Positions 7,744 through 15,839 of a stretch of 64,000 bases of DNA are shown in pieces. The stretch comes from Blautia_A aquisgranensis (GTDB lineage Bacteria > Bacillota > Clostridia > Lachnospirales > Lachnospiraceae), in NCBI RefSeq assembly GCF_040096615.1, contig NZ_JBBMEJ010000015.1, positions 29,889 to 93,888 of the forward strand. Direction: 5' to 3'. Made by a program: the position numbers and the translations under genes. Each line of letters begins with the position of its first letter. The stretch's first letter is position 1. The notes under the pieces were generated by a model, which saw nothing but the letters and a program-made list of their open reading frames with translations, was not told the DNA's origin and ran no database searches.

Positions 7744-8019
7744 TTAGAGCTTCGGAAGAATCTTCTCAACATCTGTATGAGGTCTCGGGATTACGTGTGT
7801 AGCTACGAGCTCTCCAAGTCTGGATGCTGCTGCGCTTCCGCTCTCTACTGCTGCTTTTACAGCGCCTACGTCTCCACGAACCATAACAGTTACAAGACCG
7901 GAACCGATCTTCTCTGTTCCTACCAGAGCAACCTCTGCTGCTTTTGTCATTGCATCTGCTGCTTCGATTGCAGCTGTGAGGCCTCTTGTCTCAACCATTC
8001 CTAATGCTTCCTGTGCCAT
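7744..8019 (-). CDS. BMC-H shell protein, PduA/PduJ-like (copy 2)
   Basis: A 91-residue single BMC domain, almost the same sequence as the 7011-7289 product; differences include AMTKAAEV for QMCKAANV and a shorter C-terminus. As the first canonical shell gene transcribed it is probably a major facet component. RBS AGGAGG is present. Confidence 0.95.
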   Translation of the reverse strand: MAQEALGMVETRGLTAAIEAADAMTKAAEVALVGTEKIGSGLVTVMVRGDVGAVKAAVESGSAAASRLGELVATHVIPRPHTDVEKILPKL

Positions 8020-8105
8020 GATTCTATCCTCCTGAATCTTACATTCGTTACTTTTTTATCATATATGATTCCGACACTTTTGTAAAGTGTACTTAGGGGA
8101 ATCCT

Positions 8106-8420
8106 TTAATCTTTATCCAGGGCGCTGATCTTCAGCATCTTCTGTGTACCTGGTTCCGGGTTGGGGATTATGTAATGCTGTACCACACCTGTCATGCTCT
8201 CTGCGACTTTCATGCCGGCTTCTACCGCTGCCGTGACATCTGACACGCTTCCGCGGTACTTGATGCAGACAAGAAGCGGTACTGGCAGGCTGTCCGCATT
8301 CGCCGGTTTATTCTTATCGAATACCTCCAGGTGGACATTTGCAGCCTTGCACCCGGCGTCAGCTGCCACAAAGGCTGTCGCAAGTCCGAAGACCTCCAGA
8401 ATTCCTACAGCTTCTGCCAT
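8106..8420 (-). CDS. BMC-H shell protein, divergent with an internal insertion
   Basis: A 104-residue BMC domain. It starts MAEAVGILEVFG and has an insertion of roughly ten residues (KNKPANADSL) before the beta strand with KYRGSVSDVTAAV. It ends VQHYIIPNPEPGTQKML. The insertion lies where the hexamer pore region is built, so it may form a distinct pore. Cys24 in DAGCKAAN is an unusual pore-helix residue. It is separated from the next shell gene by 86 bases holding a small hairpin (8074-8090). Confidence 0.9.
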   Translation of the reverse strand: MAEAVGILEVFGLATAFVAADAGCKAANVHLEVFDKNKPANADSLPVPLLVCIKYRGSVSDVTAAVEAGMKVAESMTGVVQHYIIPNPEPGTQKMLKISALDKD

Positions 8421-8444
8421 GTTGCTTCTCCTTTCCCGTTAAGG

Positions 8445-9677
8445 TTATTTGTTAACAACCGCAATCTTAAGACCTGTCATTGACAGGTTCTTCTCAAGTG
8501 CCTCGTTGATCTCTTCCAGCGGATACTTGTCAGTGATCAGCTCAGACATTGGAAGTCCGATTGCTTTTGCTCTCTTAAGGAAATCAAATGTTGTTGCATA
8601 ATCTCTGAGGTTGTATACCCAGGAACCAACAAGGTTGATCTCTTTGGAGCAGAGGTCGAAGTGCGGGTTGATTGTTGCATCTCCACCATTGATGAAGAAG
8701 CCAAGCTCGCAAAGGCCGCCGCCGTTGCGGATGAATTTGTAAATGTTTGCATGTGCTTTCGGGTTTCCTGTGCACTGGAAAGCGAAATCTGCAAGATGTC
8801 CACCCTGAGCCTCTTTAACAGCCTCAGTAAGTGCCTCGATACCCTTGAAGTTCATGAAGTTAACTGTTGTGTTTGCACCCATTCTCTTGGCAAACTCAAG
8901 ACGTTTCTCATTTCCATCTACTGCACAGATGTTATGAACGCCCATTGTATGAAGAACAGCGATGCAGATAAGACCGATCGGTCCACAGCCCTGAACAACA
9001 ACTCTGCTGTTGAATTTCAGGATTCCTGTTGTTTTTGCTCTCTCTACTGCGTGTACAAGTACTGCACATGGCTCGATGAGGATACGGGAATCAAGATCAA
9101 GGTCGCTTACATTGAAGAATGTAGAACCGAATTTTCCGCCTCTGATGAAGATGTAATCAGCGAACCATCCGTTGAATTTAACATCATCGTCCGGAAGAAG
9201 TCCGTATACGTCAGCGCCGCCTACGTTTTTCTTGTTGAGGTCGAACATTGTGATTTCCGGATCATCTTTGAAGATCATACATGTAACGATCTTATCGCCG
9301 ACTTTAACTGGTTTACCAGCTGTATCAACGGTAACGTTCTTACCCATTTTTACGATCTCACCAGTTCCCTCATGTCCGAGAACTACCGGAATAAGACCAA
9401 ACGGATCATTTTTGTACTCATGAGCATCTGTTCCGCAGACACCGCATCCCTCAACTTTTACAAGGATGTCGTCATCTCCAACTTCCGGAAGGTCATACTC
9501 CTGAAGCTCAAAATGTTTCTTCTCTGTCATCATTGCTACTCTTGCTTTTTTAGGAATAGCATTTCCTGCCGGAGCAGCCGGAGCGCTTGCAGCTGGTGTT
9601 GCAGCCGGAGCGTTTCCTGTCATGCCGGAGAGAACCTGTTTAACGATTTCTTCGATATTTACATTGTTCATATCCAT
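8445..9677 (-). CDS. Zinc-type medium-chain alcohol dehydrogenase with N-terminal encapsulation peptide
   Basis: A 410-residue MDR-family dehydrogenase preceded by a roughly 45-residue extension. Residues 7-18 (NIEEIVKQVLSG) form an encapsulation-peptide helix, then an Ala/Pro linker. The core has the catalytic zinc motifs CGVCGTDAHEY and LGHEGTGEIV and the Rossmann glycines in VVQGCGPIGL. The four-cysteine structural zinc lobe typical of horse-liver-type enzymes is absent. Its substrate in the compartment is not clear; lactaldehyde/propanediol or propanal/propanol are candidates. It lies 18 bases after the aldehyde dehydrogenase gene. Confidence 0.88.
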   Translation of the reverse strand: MDMNNVNIEEIVKQVLSGMTGNAPAATPAASAPAAPAGNAIPKKARVAMMTEKKHFELQEYDLPEVGDDDILVKVEGCGVCGTDAHEYKNDPFGLIPVVLGHEGTGEIVKMGKNVTVDTAGKPVKVGDKIVTCMIFKDDPEITMFDLNKKNVGGADVYGLLPDDDVKFNGWFADYIFIRGGKFGSTFFNVSDLDLDSRILIEPCAVLVHAVERAKTTGILKFNSRVVVQGCGPIGLICIAVLHTMGVHNICAVDGNEKRLEFAKRMGANTTVNFMNFKGIEALTEAVKEAQGGHLADFAFQCTGNPKAHANIYKFIRNGGGLCELGFFINGGDATINPHFDLCSKEINLVGSWVYNLRDYATTFDFLKRAKAIGLPMSELITDKYPLEEINEALEKNLSMTGLKIAVVNK

Positions 9678-9695
9678 TGTTTATGTTCCTCCTGA

Positions 9696-11084
9696 TTAAC
9701 GAATGCAAAGGCTGTCTGTCATTACGCAGCGTCTTCTCTTGGTGAATGTGCTTGCGCTTGTAAGTCCCTCACCGGTACGGCTTGCAATGGTAAATGTACA
9801 GAAGCCTTCTCCACCGAATCCAAGCGCGGAATAGGACGGGCCGTTCTTTACAAGGATTGCTGTGTCGATTGCTTTCGCATATTTTGTAATGTTATCAATA
9901 TTCTTGGAATGAATATGTGCGGAATGACGGTTGCCATGCTCAAGCCATACAGCCTGCTCTACAGCGTCATCAAAATCCTTTGCTCTTACGATTCCGAGGA
10001 TCGGCATCATAAGCTCTGTTGTGATAAGCGGATGCTCCTTCGGTCCCTCGAAGATAATGCAGCGGGTGTTTGCCGGTGCCTGAACTCCGATCATGGAAAG
10101 AAGTGTCTTCGCATCACGTCCTACACATTTACGGTTCAGCTTGCCGCCTGCAAGTACAGTTTCAACAAGCTTATCCTGCTCTTCCTTGGATGCAAGGTAG
10201 CAGTCATTTTCTGTAAGCATGTAGTGCATTAACTCATCAACTACGGAAGATACTGCAACAACTTCCTTCTCTGCGATACATGGAAGGTTGTTATCGAATG
10301 TACATCCGTTTACGATATCCTGAGCTGCCTTACGGATATCAGCAGTAGCATCAACCAGTGCCGGCGGGTTTCCTGCTCCTGCACCGATTCCTCTCTTACC
10401 AGAGGAAAGAACTGCTGTCACAACACCAGGGCCTCCTGTTGCTGCGATCAGATGGATATCTTTATGTTTCATCATAATATTGCTTGTCTCAAGGGTTGGT
10501 TTCTCAACTGTGACAGCGATATTATCCGGGCCGCCTGATTCCAGGGAAGCCTCATTTAAAAGATTGATTGCGTAAATAGAAGTTTTAACTGCTGCCGGAT
10601 GTGGGTTGAATACTACTGTATTTCCGCCTGCCAGCATACCCATTGTGTTGCAGAGAACTGTTTCACTTGGGTTAGTGCATGGTGTGATCGCACCGATAAC
10701 ACCAAACGGTCCCATCTCGATCAGAGTCAGTCCTCTGTCTCCGGACCATGCAGTTGTTGTAATGTCTTCTGTTCCAGGTGTCTTGTCTGCTACCAGGTGA
10801 TGCTTCAGGATCTTATCTCCCACATTACCCATACCAGTTTCCTCAACACCCATACGTGCCAGTACTTCCGCATTTTCTTTGATCTTCTTGCGGATGCAGG
10901 TGATGATCTTTTCTCTCTGGTCCATAGACATTGTCTTAACTACCAACTGAGCCTTCTTGGCTGCTTCGATAGCATCATTCATATCCTTGAAAACGCCATG
11001 TTTTCCGGCCGGAGCATCTGCAATCTGCATCTTTGCCATAACTTCCTGTACAATTTCCTGTACCATATTCTCACTTATTGGCAT
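9696..11084 (-). CDS. pduP: CoA-acylating propionaldehyde dehydrogenase (PduP-like)
   Basis: A 462-residue aldehyde dehydrogenase that oxidises propanal to propionyl-CoA with NAD+. The first 20 residues (ENMVQEIVQEVMAKMQ) are a classical PduP-type encapsulation helix. Catalytic Cys269 lies in DNNLPCIAEKEVV, with the GAGNPP and ITPCTNP segments characteristic of the acylating EutE/PduP branch. It sits between the aldolase and the zinc dehydrogenase in the main transcript. Confidence 0.93.
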   Translation of the reverse strand: MPISENMVQEIVQEVMAKMQIADAPAGKHGVFKDMNDAIEAAKKAQLVVKTMSMDQREKIITCIRKKIKENAEVLARMGVEETGMGNVGDKILKHHLVADKTPGTEDITTTAWSGDRGLTLIEMGPFGVIGAITPCTNPSETVLCNTMGMLAGGNTVVFNPHPAAVKTSIYAINLLNEASLESGGPDNIAVTVEKPTLETSNIMMKHKDIHLIAATGGPGVVTAVLSSGKRGIGAGAGNPPALVDATADIRKAAQDIVNGCTFDNNLPCIAEKEVVAVSSVVDELMHYMLTENDCYLASKEEQDKLVETVLAGGKLNRKCVGRDAKTLLSMIGVQAPANTRCIIFEGPKEHPLITTELMMPILGIVRAKDFDDAVEQAVWLEHGNRHSAHIHSKNIDNITKYAKAIDTAILVKNGPSYSALGFGGEGFCTFTIASRTGEGLTSASTFTKRRRCVMTDSLCIR

Positions 11085-11117
11085 GAGATTGTCCTCCTTA
11101 ATTATTCCGTCAAAAGA

Positions 11118-11993
11118 TTATTTCAGGCCAAGCTGAGCCATAACCTGTTTTGTGATCTGAGCAACAAGCTCTGCATCGTTGTTAGCCGGTGCTTCTGCTG
11201 GAGCAGCTTCTTTATCACAGTCTTTTCCAACGAAATCATACTGATATCCTGGGAACTGTTTGTAATCATCATTGTGGCATGCGCCGCCGCAGTTGTGGCA
11301 GTTCTTTCCGTCTTTGTTCAGGCAAAGGCTTGCCGGATGTTTACCAGGCATACCGAATTTACGACGGATAGCGTACAGTTTCTCGATGTTCTCTTTGTCG
11401 AATTCCTTCGGGCCACCAAGAAGTTTTGTCTGATACAGAAGCTGTGCGTAGAACTCTACAGACTCCATCTTCATGTATGCAGCGTTAAGGTCTGTGCTCC
11501 ATGTAAGTGCTCCGTGGTTCTCAAGAAGTACTGCATCGAAATATGGAAGGTATTTCTCAAGGTTATCCGGAATCTCCATTGTGGAAGGTGTACCGTACTC
11601 AGCGATCGGAACACATCCAAGAGCGATAACTGCCTCTGGCATGATCGGCTGTGTAAGCGGAATTCCTGCGATTGCGAAAGATGTTGCATAGATCGGATGA
11701 GCATGTACAACAGATCCTACGTCCGGTCTCTTCTCATATACTCTCATGTGCATCTTGATCTCAGATGATGGTTTGAATCCCGGGTTAGCCTGGATTACAT
11801 TACCCTTGCCATCTACTTTACAGATGAACTCTGGTGTCATGAAACCTTTAGATACACCTGTTGGTGTGCAAAGATACTCGTTCTCTGCGATCTTAACAGA
11901 AAAGTTTCCGTCATTTGCTGCAACCATGTTACGGTTGTAGATTCTTTTACCGATGTCACAAAGCTGTTTTTTGATTTCAAACTCGTTTACCAT
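11118..11993 (-). CDS. fucA: Class II aldolase (L-fuculose-1-phosphate type) with Cys cluster and C-terminal encapsulation peptide
   Basis: A 291-residue zinc aldolase that splits a deoxyketose-1-phosphate into DHAP and lactaldehyde. Zinc and catalytic residues are visible: Glu78 (SSEIKMH), His97 and His99 (HAHP) and His160 (NHG). After the core (about residue 220) comes a Cys-rich segment, C224, C232, C235 and C239, that is not part of the normal fold. An acidic linker and an encapsulation helix (residues 273-291) follow. The targeting tail puts lactaldehyde formation at or in the compartment, as in the fucose/rhamnose type glycyl-radical BMC (GRM5). AAGGAGG precedes the start. Confidence 0.9.
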   Translation of the reverse strand: MVNEFEIKKQLCDIGKRIYNRNMVAANDGNFSVKIAENEYLCTPTGVSKGFMTPEFICKVDGKGNVIQANPGFKPSSEIKMHMRVYEKRPDVGSVVHAHPIYATSFAIAGIPLTQPIMPEAVIALGCVPIAEYGTPSTMEIPDNLEKYLPYFDAVLLENHGALTWSTDLNAAYMKMESVEFYAQLLYQTKLLGGPKEFDKENIEKLYAIRRKFGMPGKHPASLCLNKDGKNCHNCGGACHNDDYKQFPGYQYDFVGKDCDKEAAPAEAPANNDAELVAQITKQVMAQLGLK

Positions 11994-12043
11994 GCTTAAT
12001 TTCCTCCTTGAGCATTGGATTGCACTATTTTGTTTCTGTCAAT

Positions 12044-12072
12044 ATTTTACTCCATACCACAGAATAAGTCAA
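12044..12072 (-). promoter_or_regulatory. Sigma-A promoter for the aldolase-shell transcript
   Basis: On the minus strand TTGACT (12072-12067), 17 bases, TAAAAT (12049-12044), about 50 bases upstream of the aldolase start. It gives the aldolase and downstream shell genes a second transcript start besides the one at 15613-15641. Confidence 0.8.
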
Positions 12073-12085
12073 GGGCAATCCGTTG

Positions 12086-12138
12086 TTTTATGTTGGTTTC
12101 TTGTTGCTTTTTATGTTGTTTTTATTGTTTTTTATGTT
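12086..12138 (-). promoter_or_regulatory. Three phased AACATAAAA repeats upstream of the promoter
   Basis: On the minus strand AACATAAAA occurs at 12138-12130, 12117-12109 and 12094-12086. Spacings are 21 and 23 bases, about two helical turns, starting 14 bases upstream of the -35 box. Direct repeats of this type suit a DeoR-family oligomer; position upstream of -35 would also allow activation. The regulator assignment is inference. Confidence 0.55.
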
Positions 12139-12180
12139 TTCTTTTGAAAAAGGATCTCATTCTTTATAAAGTGCTGTTTT

Positions 12181-12972
12181 TCAGCCTCCGATCTGGCAGT
12201 CCAGGCCGCATACAGCATGCACAGCACCCTTAAGCATCTGCATATGTTCGGCAGTCGGTGGAAGAATTCCTTCCATTAAATAGGGTCTTCCAAGGCCTTC
12301 ATACTTATCCTGTCCAAGTCTGTGATAAGGAAGCAGATGAATCTTATTTACGCCCGGAAGAGAATCCGCAAATCTGGCGATTGCCTGGATCTCTTCAACA
12401 GAATCATTAAATGTAGGAATAACCGGGACACGGATCACAAGCTTTGTTTTTCCATAGAGGGCAACTTTTCTTGCATTCTCCAGCATCAGTCCGTTGGCGC
12501 GTCCTGTGAATTCCTTGTGTTTCTCCTGATTCATGTGCTTGATATCCATCAGATATACATCCAGATACGGAAGAACCTGCTCGATCTTTTCCCACGGGGC
12601 ACAGGCCATACTTTCTACGGCTGTATTGATACCGCGTTCTTTGGCTGCCCGTAGCAGATCTCTGGAAAAATCTGCCTGACACATACATTCACCGCCGGAG
12701 AGGGTGATTCCCCCTCCTGAACGGTAATAATATGCACGGTCTTTTTCTACTTCCTCGATCATTTCACGGACTGTCACATCACGGCCGATCACCTTGTCCT
12801 CTCCCAGTACTTTCATGTTCTGGATCCTGTACTCCTGCGATTCCGGATTACAGCACCAGCGACAGCGAAGGACACAGCCTTTCAGGAATACGATAGTACG
12901 GATTCCCGGACCGTCATGCACCGAATATTTCTGAACATCAAAGATCCTGCCCTTTGTATCCAAATAGTCCAT
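12181..12972 (-). CDS. Glycyl radical enzyme activating enzyme (radical SAM), short form
   Basis: A 263-residue radical SAM activase that abstracts hydrogen from the glycyl site of the adjacent dehydratase. The SAM cluster motif is C33-x3-C37-x2-C40 (GCVLRCRWC), followed by NPES; GGGITLSGGE is the glycine-rich SAM-binding motif. The ferredoxin-like insert with two extra [4Fe-4S] clusters found in most diol dehydratase activases is missing: no CxxCxxC groups lie between residues 45 and 85. It starts 20 bases after the dehydratase stop. Confidence 0.92.
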   Translation of the reverse strand: MDYLDTKGRIFDVQKYSVHDGPGIRTIVFLKGCVLRCRWCCNPESQEYRIQNMKVLGEDKVIGRDVTVREMIEEVEKDRAYYYRSGGGITLSGGECMCQADFSRDLLRAAKERGINTAVESMACAPWEKIEQVLPYLDVYLMDIKHMNQEKHKEFTGRANGLMLENARKVALYGKTKLVIRVPVIPTFNDSVEEIQAIARFADSLPGVNKIHLLPYHRLGQDKYEGLGRPYLMEGILPPTAEHMQMLKGAVHAVCGLDCQIGG

Positions 12973-12992
12973 AATTTACCTCTTAAATCCGG

Positions 12993-15518
12993 TTAAAATC
13001 CCTGTTCTGTACGGCGGATGATGTCATCCTGCAGAGAACGGGAAAGAGTTGTAAACAATGCACTGTAACCTGCAACACGTACGACCAGATGTTTATATTT
13101 CTCCGGATGTTTCTGTGCATCCAGAAGTGTCTCTCTGTCGACAACGTTAAACTGCATGTGCATACCCTTCTGATCGAAGTATCCACGGATCAGTGCCACG
13201 AATTTCTCCAGGCCTTCTCTTCCGGCAAGTGCTGACGGATGGAATTTCTGGTTGAACAGTGTACCGTTAGATACGATGAAATGATCCAGACGGGATACAG
13301 AAGTAGCTGCCGCTGTCGGTCCCTTCACATCCTTGCCTGCTGATGGAGAAACGCCATCTGCAACCGGTGTATGTGCATAACGTCCATCCGGTGTGGCACC
13401 TGTCTGTCCGCCAAGAGGAACATTGGCTGATACCGGATAAAGTCCTGCTTGGTAATGGCCGCCTCTCGGGTTCATATATTTCTGGATCGGTCTTGTATAG
13501 GTATAAGCCACATCTCTTGCAAAATAATCCACATCCGGAATATCGTTACCAAATTTCGGAACCTCGTCGATCATCTTGTGGATTTCTTCGAATCTTGCTT
13601 TCTTCTCCGGAGATGGCTCTGTTCCCATAGCTGCTGTCATAACAGCTTTAGCCATGTCTGCATTTACGCTGATGCCATTCTCCTGAAGCTTCTGCATTAC
13701 AATGGTAGTGATATCGGCTGCTGACTGTGCATCAATACCTTTACCATAGTTCCATGCCAGAGCTTCCTTCAGCTCTTCCATGGTCATCTTCTTCTCTTCG
13801 TATACGAGCTGGCGGATCGCATACAGGGAGTCAGCCATGTTAGCGATACCAAATCCCTGAGGGCCTGTAAAGTTGTATACAGCTCCGCCTTCCTGAACAG
13901 ATTTGCCACGTTTCAGGCAGTCATCCACCATACAGGAAAGGTAAGGAAGCGGACATCTCTCAGCATGGGCCACATCAATGGCATTATCTGCATTTACAAG
14001 AAGTGAGATGCAGTATTCCATCTGTTTCTTATAAGCATCGTAAAACTCATCGAATGTCTTCATCTCTGTAACATCACCAGTCTGGATACCGACCTGAACG
14101 CCTTTATCCATACCGTTGGAGAAAACAAGCTCCAGCGGGCGGCACATGTTAAAGAATGCTGCGTCATGCCATCCGTCTGTCTTACCGGCTTTCTGCGGCT
14201 CAACACATCCGATGATATTGTACTCTCTGGCATCAGCAAGAGTCAGACCTCTGCTCTGCAGTGCCGGAATGATAACCTCATCGTTATAGTAAGCCGGAAG
14301 TCCGATTCCTGTTCTGGTAAGCTCGGCTGCCTTGATCAGGAATTCATGAGGAGATCCGTTCCATACCCTTACAGAAAGTGACGGTGCCGGAAGATGTACA
14401 TGCATGGATGCCTGGATACACATAAAGGAGAGATCATTGGTCACATCCTCGCCATCCTTATTCTGTCCGCCTGCGATCAGGTTCTGGAATAAGCTGTAGC
14501 CGGCAAAGCCTTCTGCGGATGCAGCATCACGGCATTTATTCAGGTCATTTAATTTAACCCAGATACAGTCCATAAGCTCCTGAGCAAACTCTCTGGTAAG
14601 ATTACCTGCCTCCATATCACTCTTATAATATGGATACATATACTGGTCAAAACGTCCCGGTGAAATAGAATGTCCGCTGCTCTCCATCTGAATCAGCTGC
14701 TGTACAAACCAGAAGGACTGGCATGCCTCATAGAAGTTACGGGCGCCCTTCTCCGGTACACGTGTACAGTTGGATGCGATCTGAAGAAGCTCCTGTTTTC
14801 TGGTCGGATCCTGAGTCTCATATGCCATCTTCTCTGCAAGCTCCGCATAGCGGTGTGCATAATCGATAACAGCCTGACAGCTTAAGATCACTGCATTGAG
14901 GAAGCGTGATTTCTTCGCATAATCTCCATCTCCCACATTGCACTCATCCAGTTCCTTCTGCGCCTTGGCAATGATTCCCTCATAACCGATAGCCAGAACC
15001 TCTTCATATTTGACTGTTACATGGCCAACGCCATTGTAGAAATAGTTTCCCGGTGTAAAAATATTGTGATCGATCGCACGGATCGCTTCCGGTGCCATAT
15101 AGGAAGTTGCAAGTTCACTTGTAGTCTTACCCTTCCAGTATTTATGTACCTCGCGAAGCTCTGCCTTGGTCTCCTCCGCAATATAAAATGGATCTGCTGT
15201 TCGTGTAGCTACTGTATCCAGCTCATCCTCCAGCCACTGGAAAGAATATTCCGGGAATGTCTGACATCCTCTCGGTGCGATAGTACTACTTCCGACGATC
15301 AGCTCCTCATCACGGATGATGATCGGAATATTACGCAGAATATGAGCAAAAGCTTTCGCCCTTCTCGTAATGATCGGCTCATCTTCAGTTTCTTTGTAAG
15401 ACTCTGTGACAAGTTTCGCTCTGGCAGATTCGATCACCGGCATCTTCGCATAAAGATTATCAACAAGATGCGTGATCCTGTCTGTTTTCGGGATATCTGC
15501 TATATGAAATTTCTCCAT
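12993..15518 (-). CDS. B12-independent glycyl radical 1,2-propanediol dehydratase
   Basis: An 841-residue pyruvate-formate-lyase-like enzyme converting (S)-1,2-propanediol to propanal. Key residues follow the glycerol/propanediol dehydratase pattern: thiyl Cys438 and Glu440 (GCVEPQ), His166, His283 and Asp448; glycyl radical Gly817 in RVAGYSALF. It is about 50 residues longer than glycerol dehydratase. The extra part is an insertion near residues 595-645 that carries an encapsulation-like amphipathic helix (ADITTIVMQKLQEN). AGAAAGGAG precedes the ATG. It is first in the locus behind a near-consensus promoter. Confidence 0.93.
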   Translation of the reverse strand: MEKFHIADIPKTDRITHLVDNLYAKMPVIESARAKLVTESYKETEDEPIITRRAKAFAHILRNIPIIIRDEELIVGSSTIAPRGCQTFPEYSFQWLEDELDTVATRTADPFYIAEETKAELREVHKYWKGKTTSELATSYMAPEAIRAIDHNIFTPGNYFYNGVGHVTVKYEEVLAIGYEGIIAKAQKELDECNVGDGDYAKKSRFLNAVILSCQAVIDYAHRYAELAEKMAYETQDPTRKQELLQIASNCTRVPEKGARNFYEACQSFWFVQQLIQMESSGHSISPGRFDQYMYPYYKSDMEAGNLTREFAQELMDCIWVKLNDLNKCRDAASAEGFAGYSLFQNLIAGGQNKDGEDVTNDLSFMCIQASMHVHLPAPSLSVRVWNGSPHEFLIKAAELTRTGIGLPAYYNDEVIIPALQSRGLTLADAREYNIIGCVEPQKAGKTDGWHDAAFFNMCRPLELVFSNGMDKGVQVGIQTGDVTEMKTFDEFYDAYKKQMEYCISLLVNADNAIDVAHAERCPLPYLSCMVDDCLKRGKSVQEGGAVYNFTGPQGFGIANMADSLYAIRQLVYEEKKMTMEELKEALAWNYGKGIDAQSAADITTIVMQKLQENGISVNADMAKAVMTAAMGTEPSPEKKARFEEIHKMIDEVPKFGNDIPDVDYFARDVAYTYTRPIQKYMNPRGGHYQAGLYPVSANVPLGGQTGATPDGRYAHTPVADGVSPSAGKDVKGPTAAATSVSRLDHFIVSNGTLFNQKFHPSALAGREGLEKFVALIRGYFDQKGMHMQFNVVDRETLLDAQKHPEKYKHLVVRVAGYSALFTTLSRSLQDDIIRRTEQGF

Positions 15519-15612
15519 GATTCTCCTTTCTCACAACCGGCTGTTTCTGGTGATCTGTCTGCCTCCACGCTTCCAGAACCGCTCCTGTCCGGCTATGTGC
15601 TCATGTACTTTC

Positions 15613-15641
15613 ATTATACCTTACCCCCACTTTGATGTCAA
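15613..15641 (-). promoter_or_regulatory. Near-consensus sigma-A promoter for the dehydratase operon
   Basis: Minus strand TTGACA (15641-15636), 17 bases, TATAAT (15618-15613): both hexamers match consensus. The predicted 5' leader is about 85 bases. Confidence 0.9.
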
Positions 15642-15666
15642 CGAAATCCAACATGTATTCCTTGCC

Positions 15667-15718
15667 GTTTTTGTGGTTTTTGTAGGTTGAATTCTGTGAG
15701 TTTTATTTGTTTTTCGTG
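15667..15718. promoter_or_regulatory. Paired GTTTTT repeats upstream of the dehydratase promoter
   Basis: Plus-strand units GTTTTTGTG (15667), GTTTTTGTA (15676), GTTTTATTT (15700) and GTTTTTCGT (15709) form two pairs. Units in a pair are 9 bases apart and the pairs start 33 bases apart. The arrangement resembles DeoR-type multi-repeat operators and shares T-rich character with 12086-12138. It lies between the divergent dehydratase and PHP genes and could affect both. Confidence 0.5.
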
Positions 15719-15839
15719 TAATTGAGATTTTTTCTATTGACTTTATTTTTCCACTCTGCCATACTTGTTTTATCAGAATTCATTAGAAAACATATCCGTT
15801 CCCAATACAGGAAACGAACTGTAAAAGAGGTGTATTTTT

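Noticed and set aside
12020..12042. Second TTGACA (minus, 12042-12037) near the aldolase gene
   Set aside because: No acceptable -10 at the right distance; the TTGACT/TAAAAT pair is better placed.
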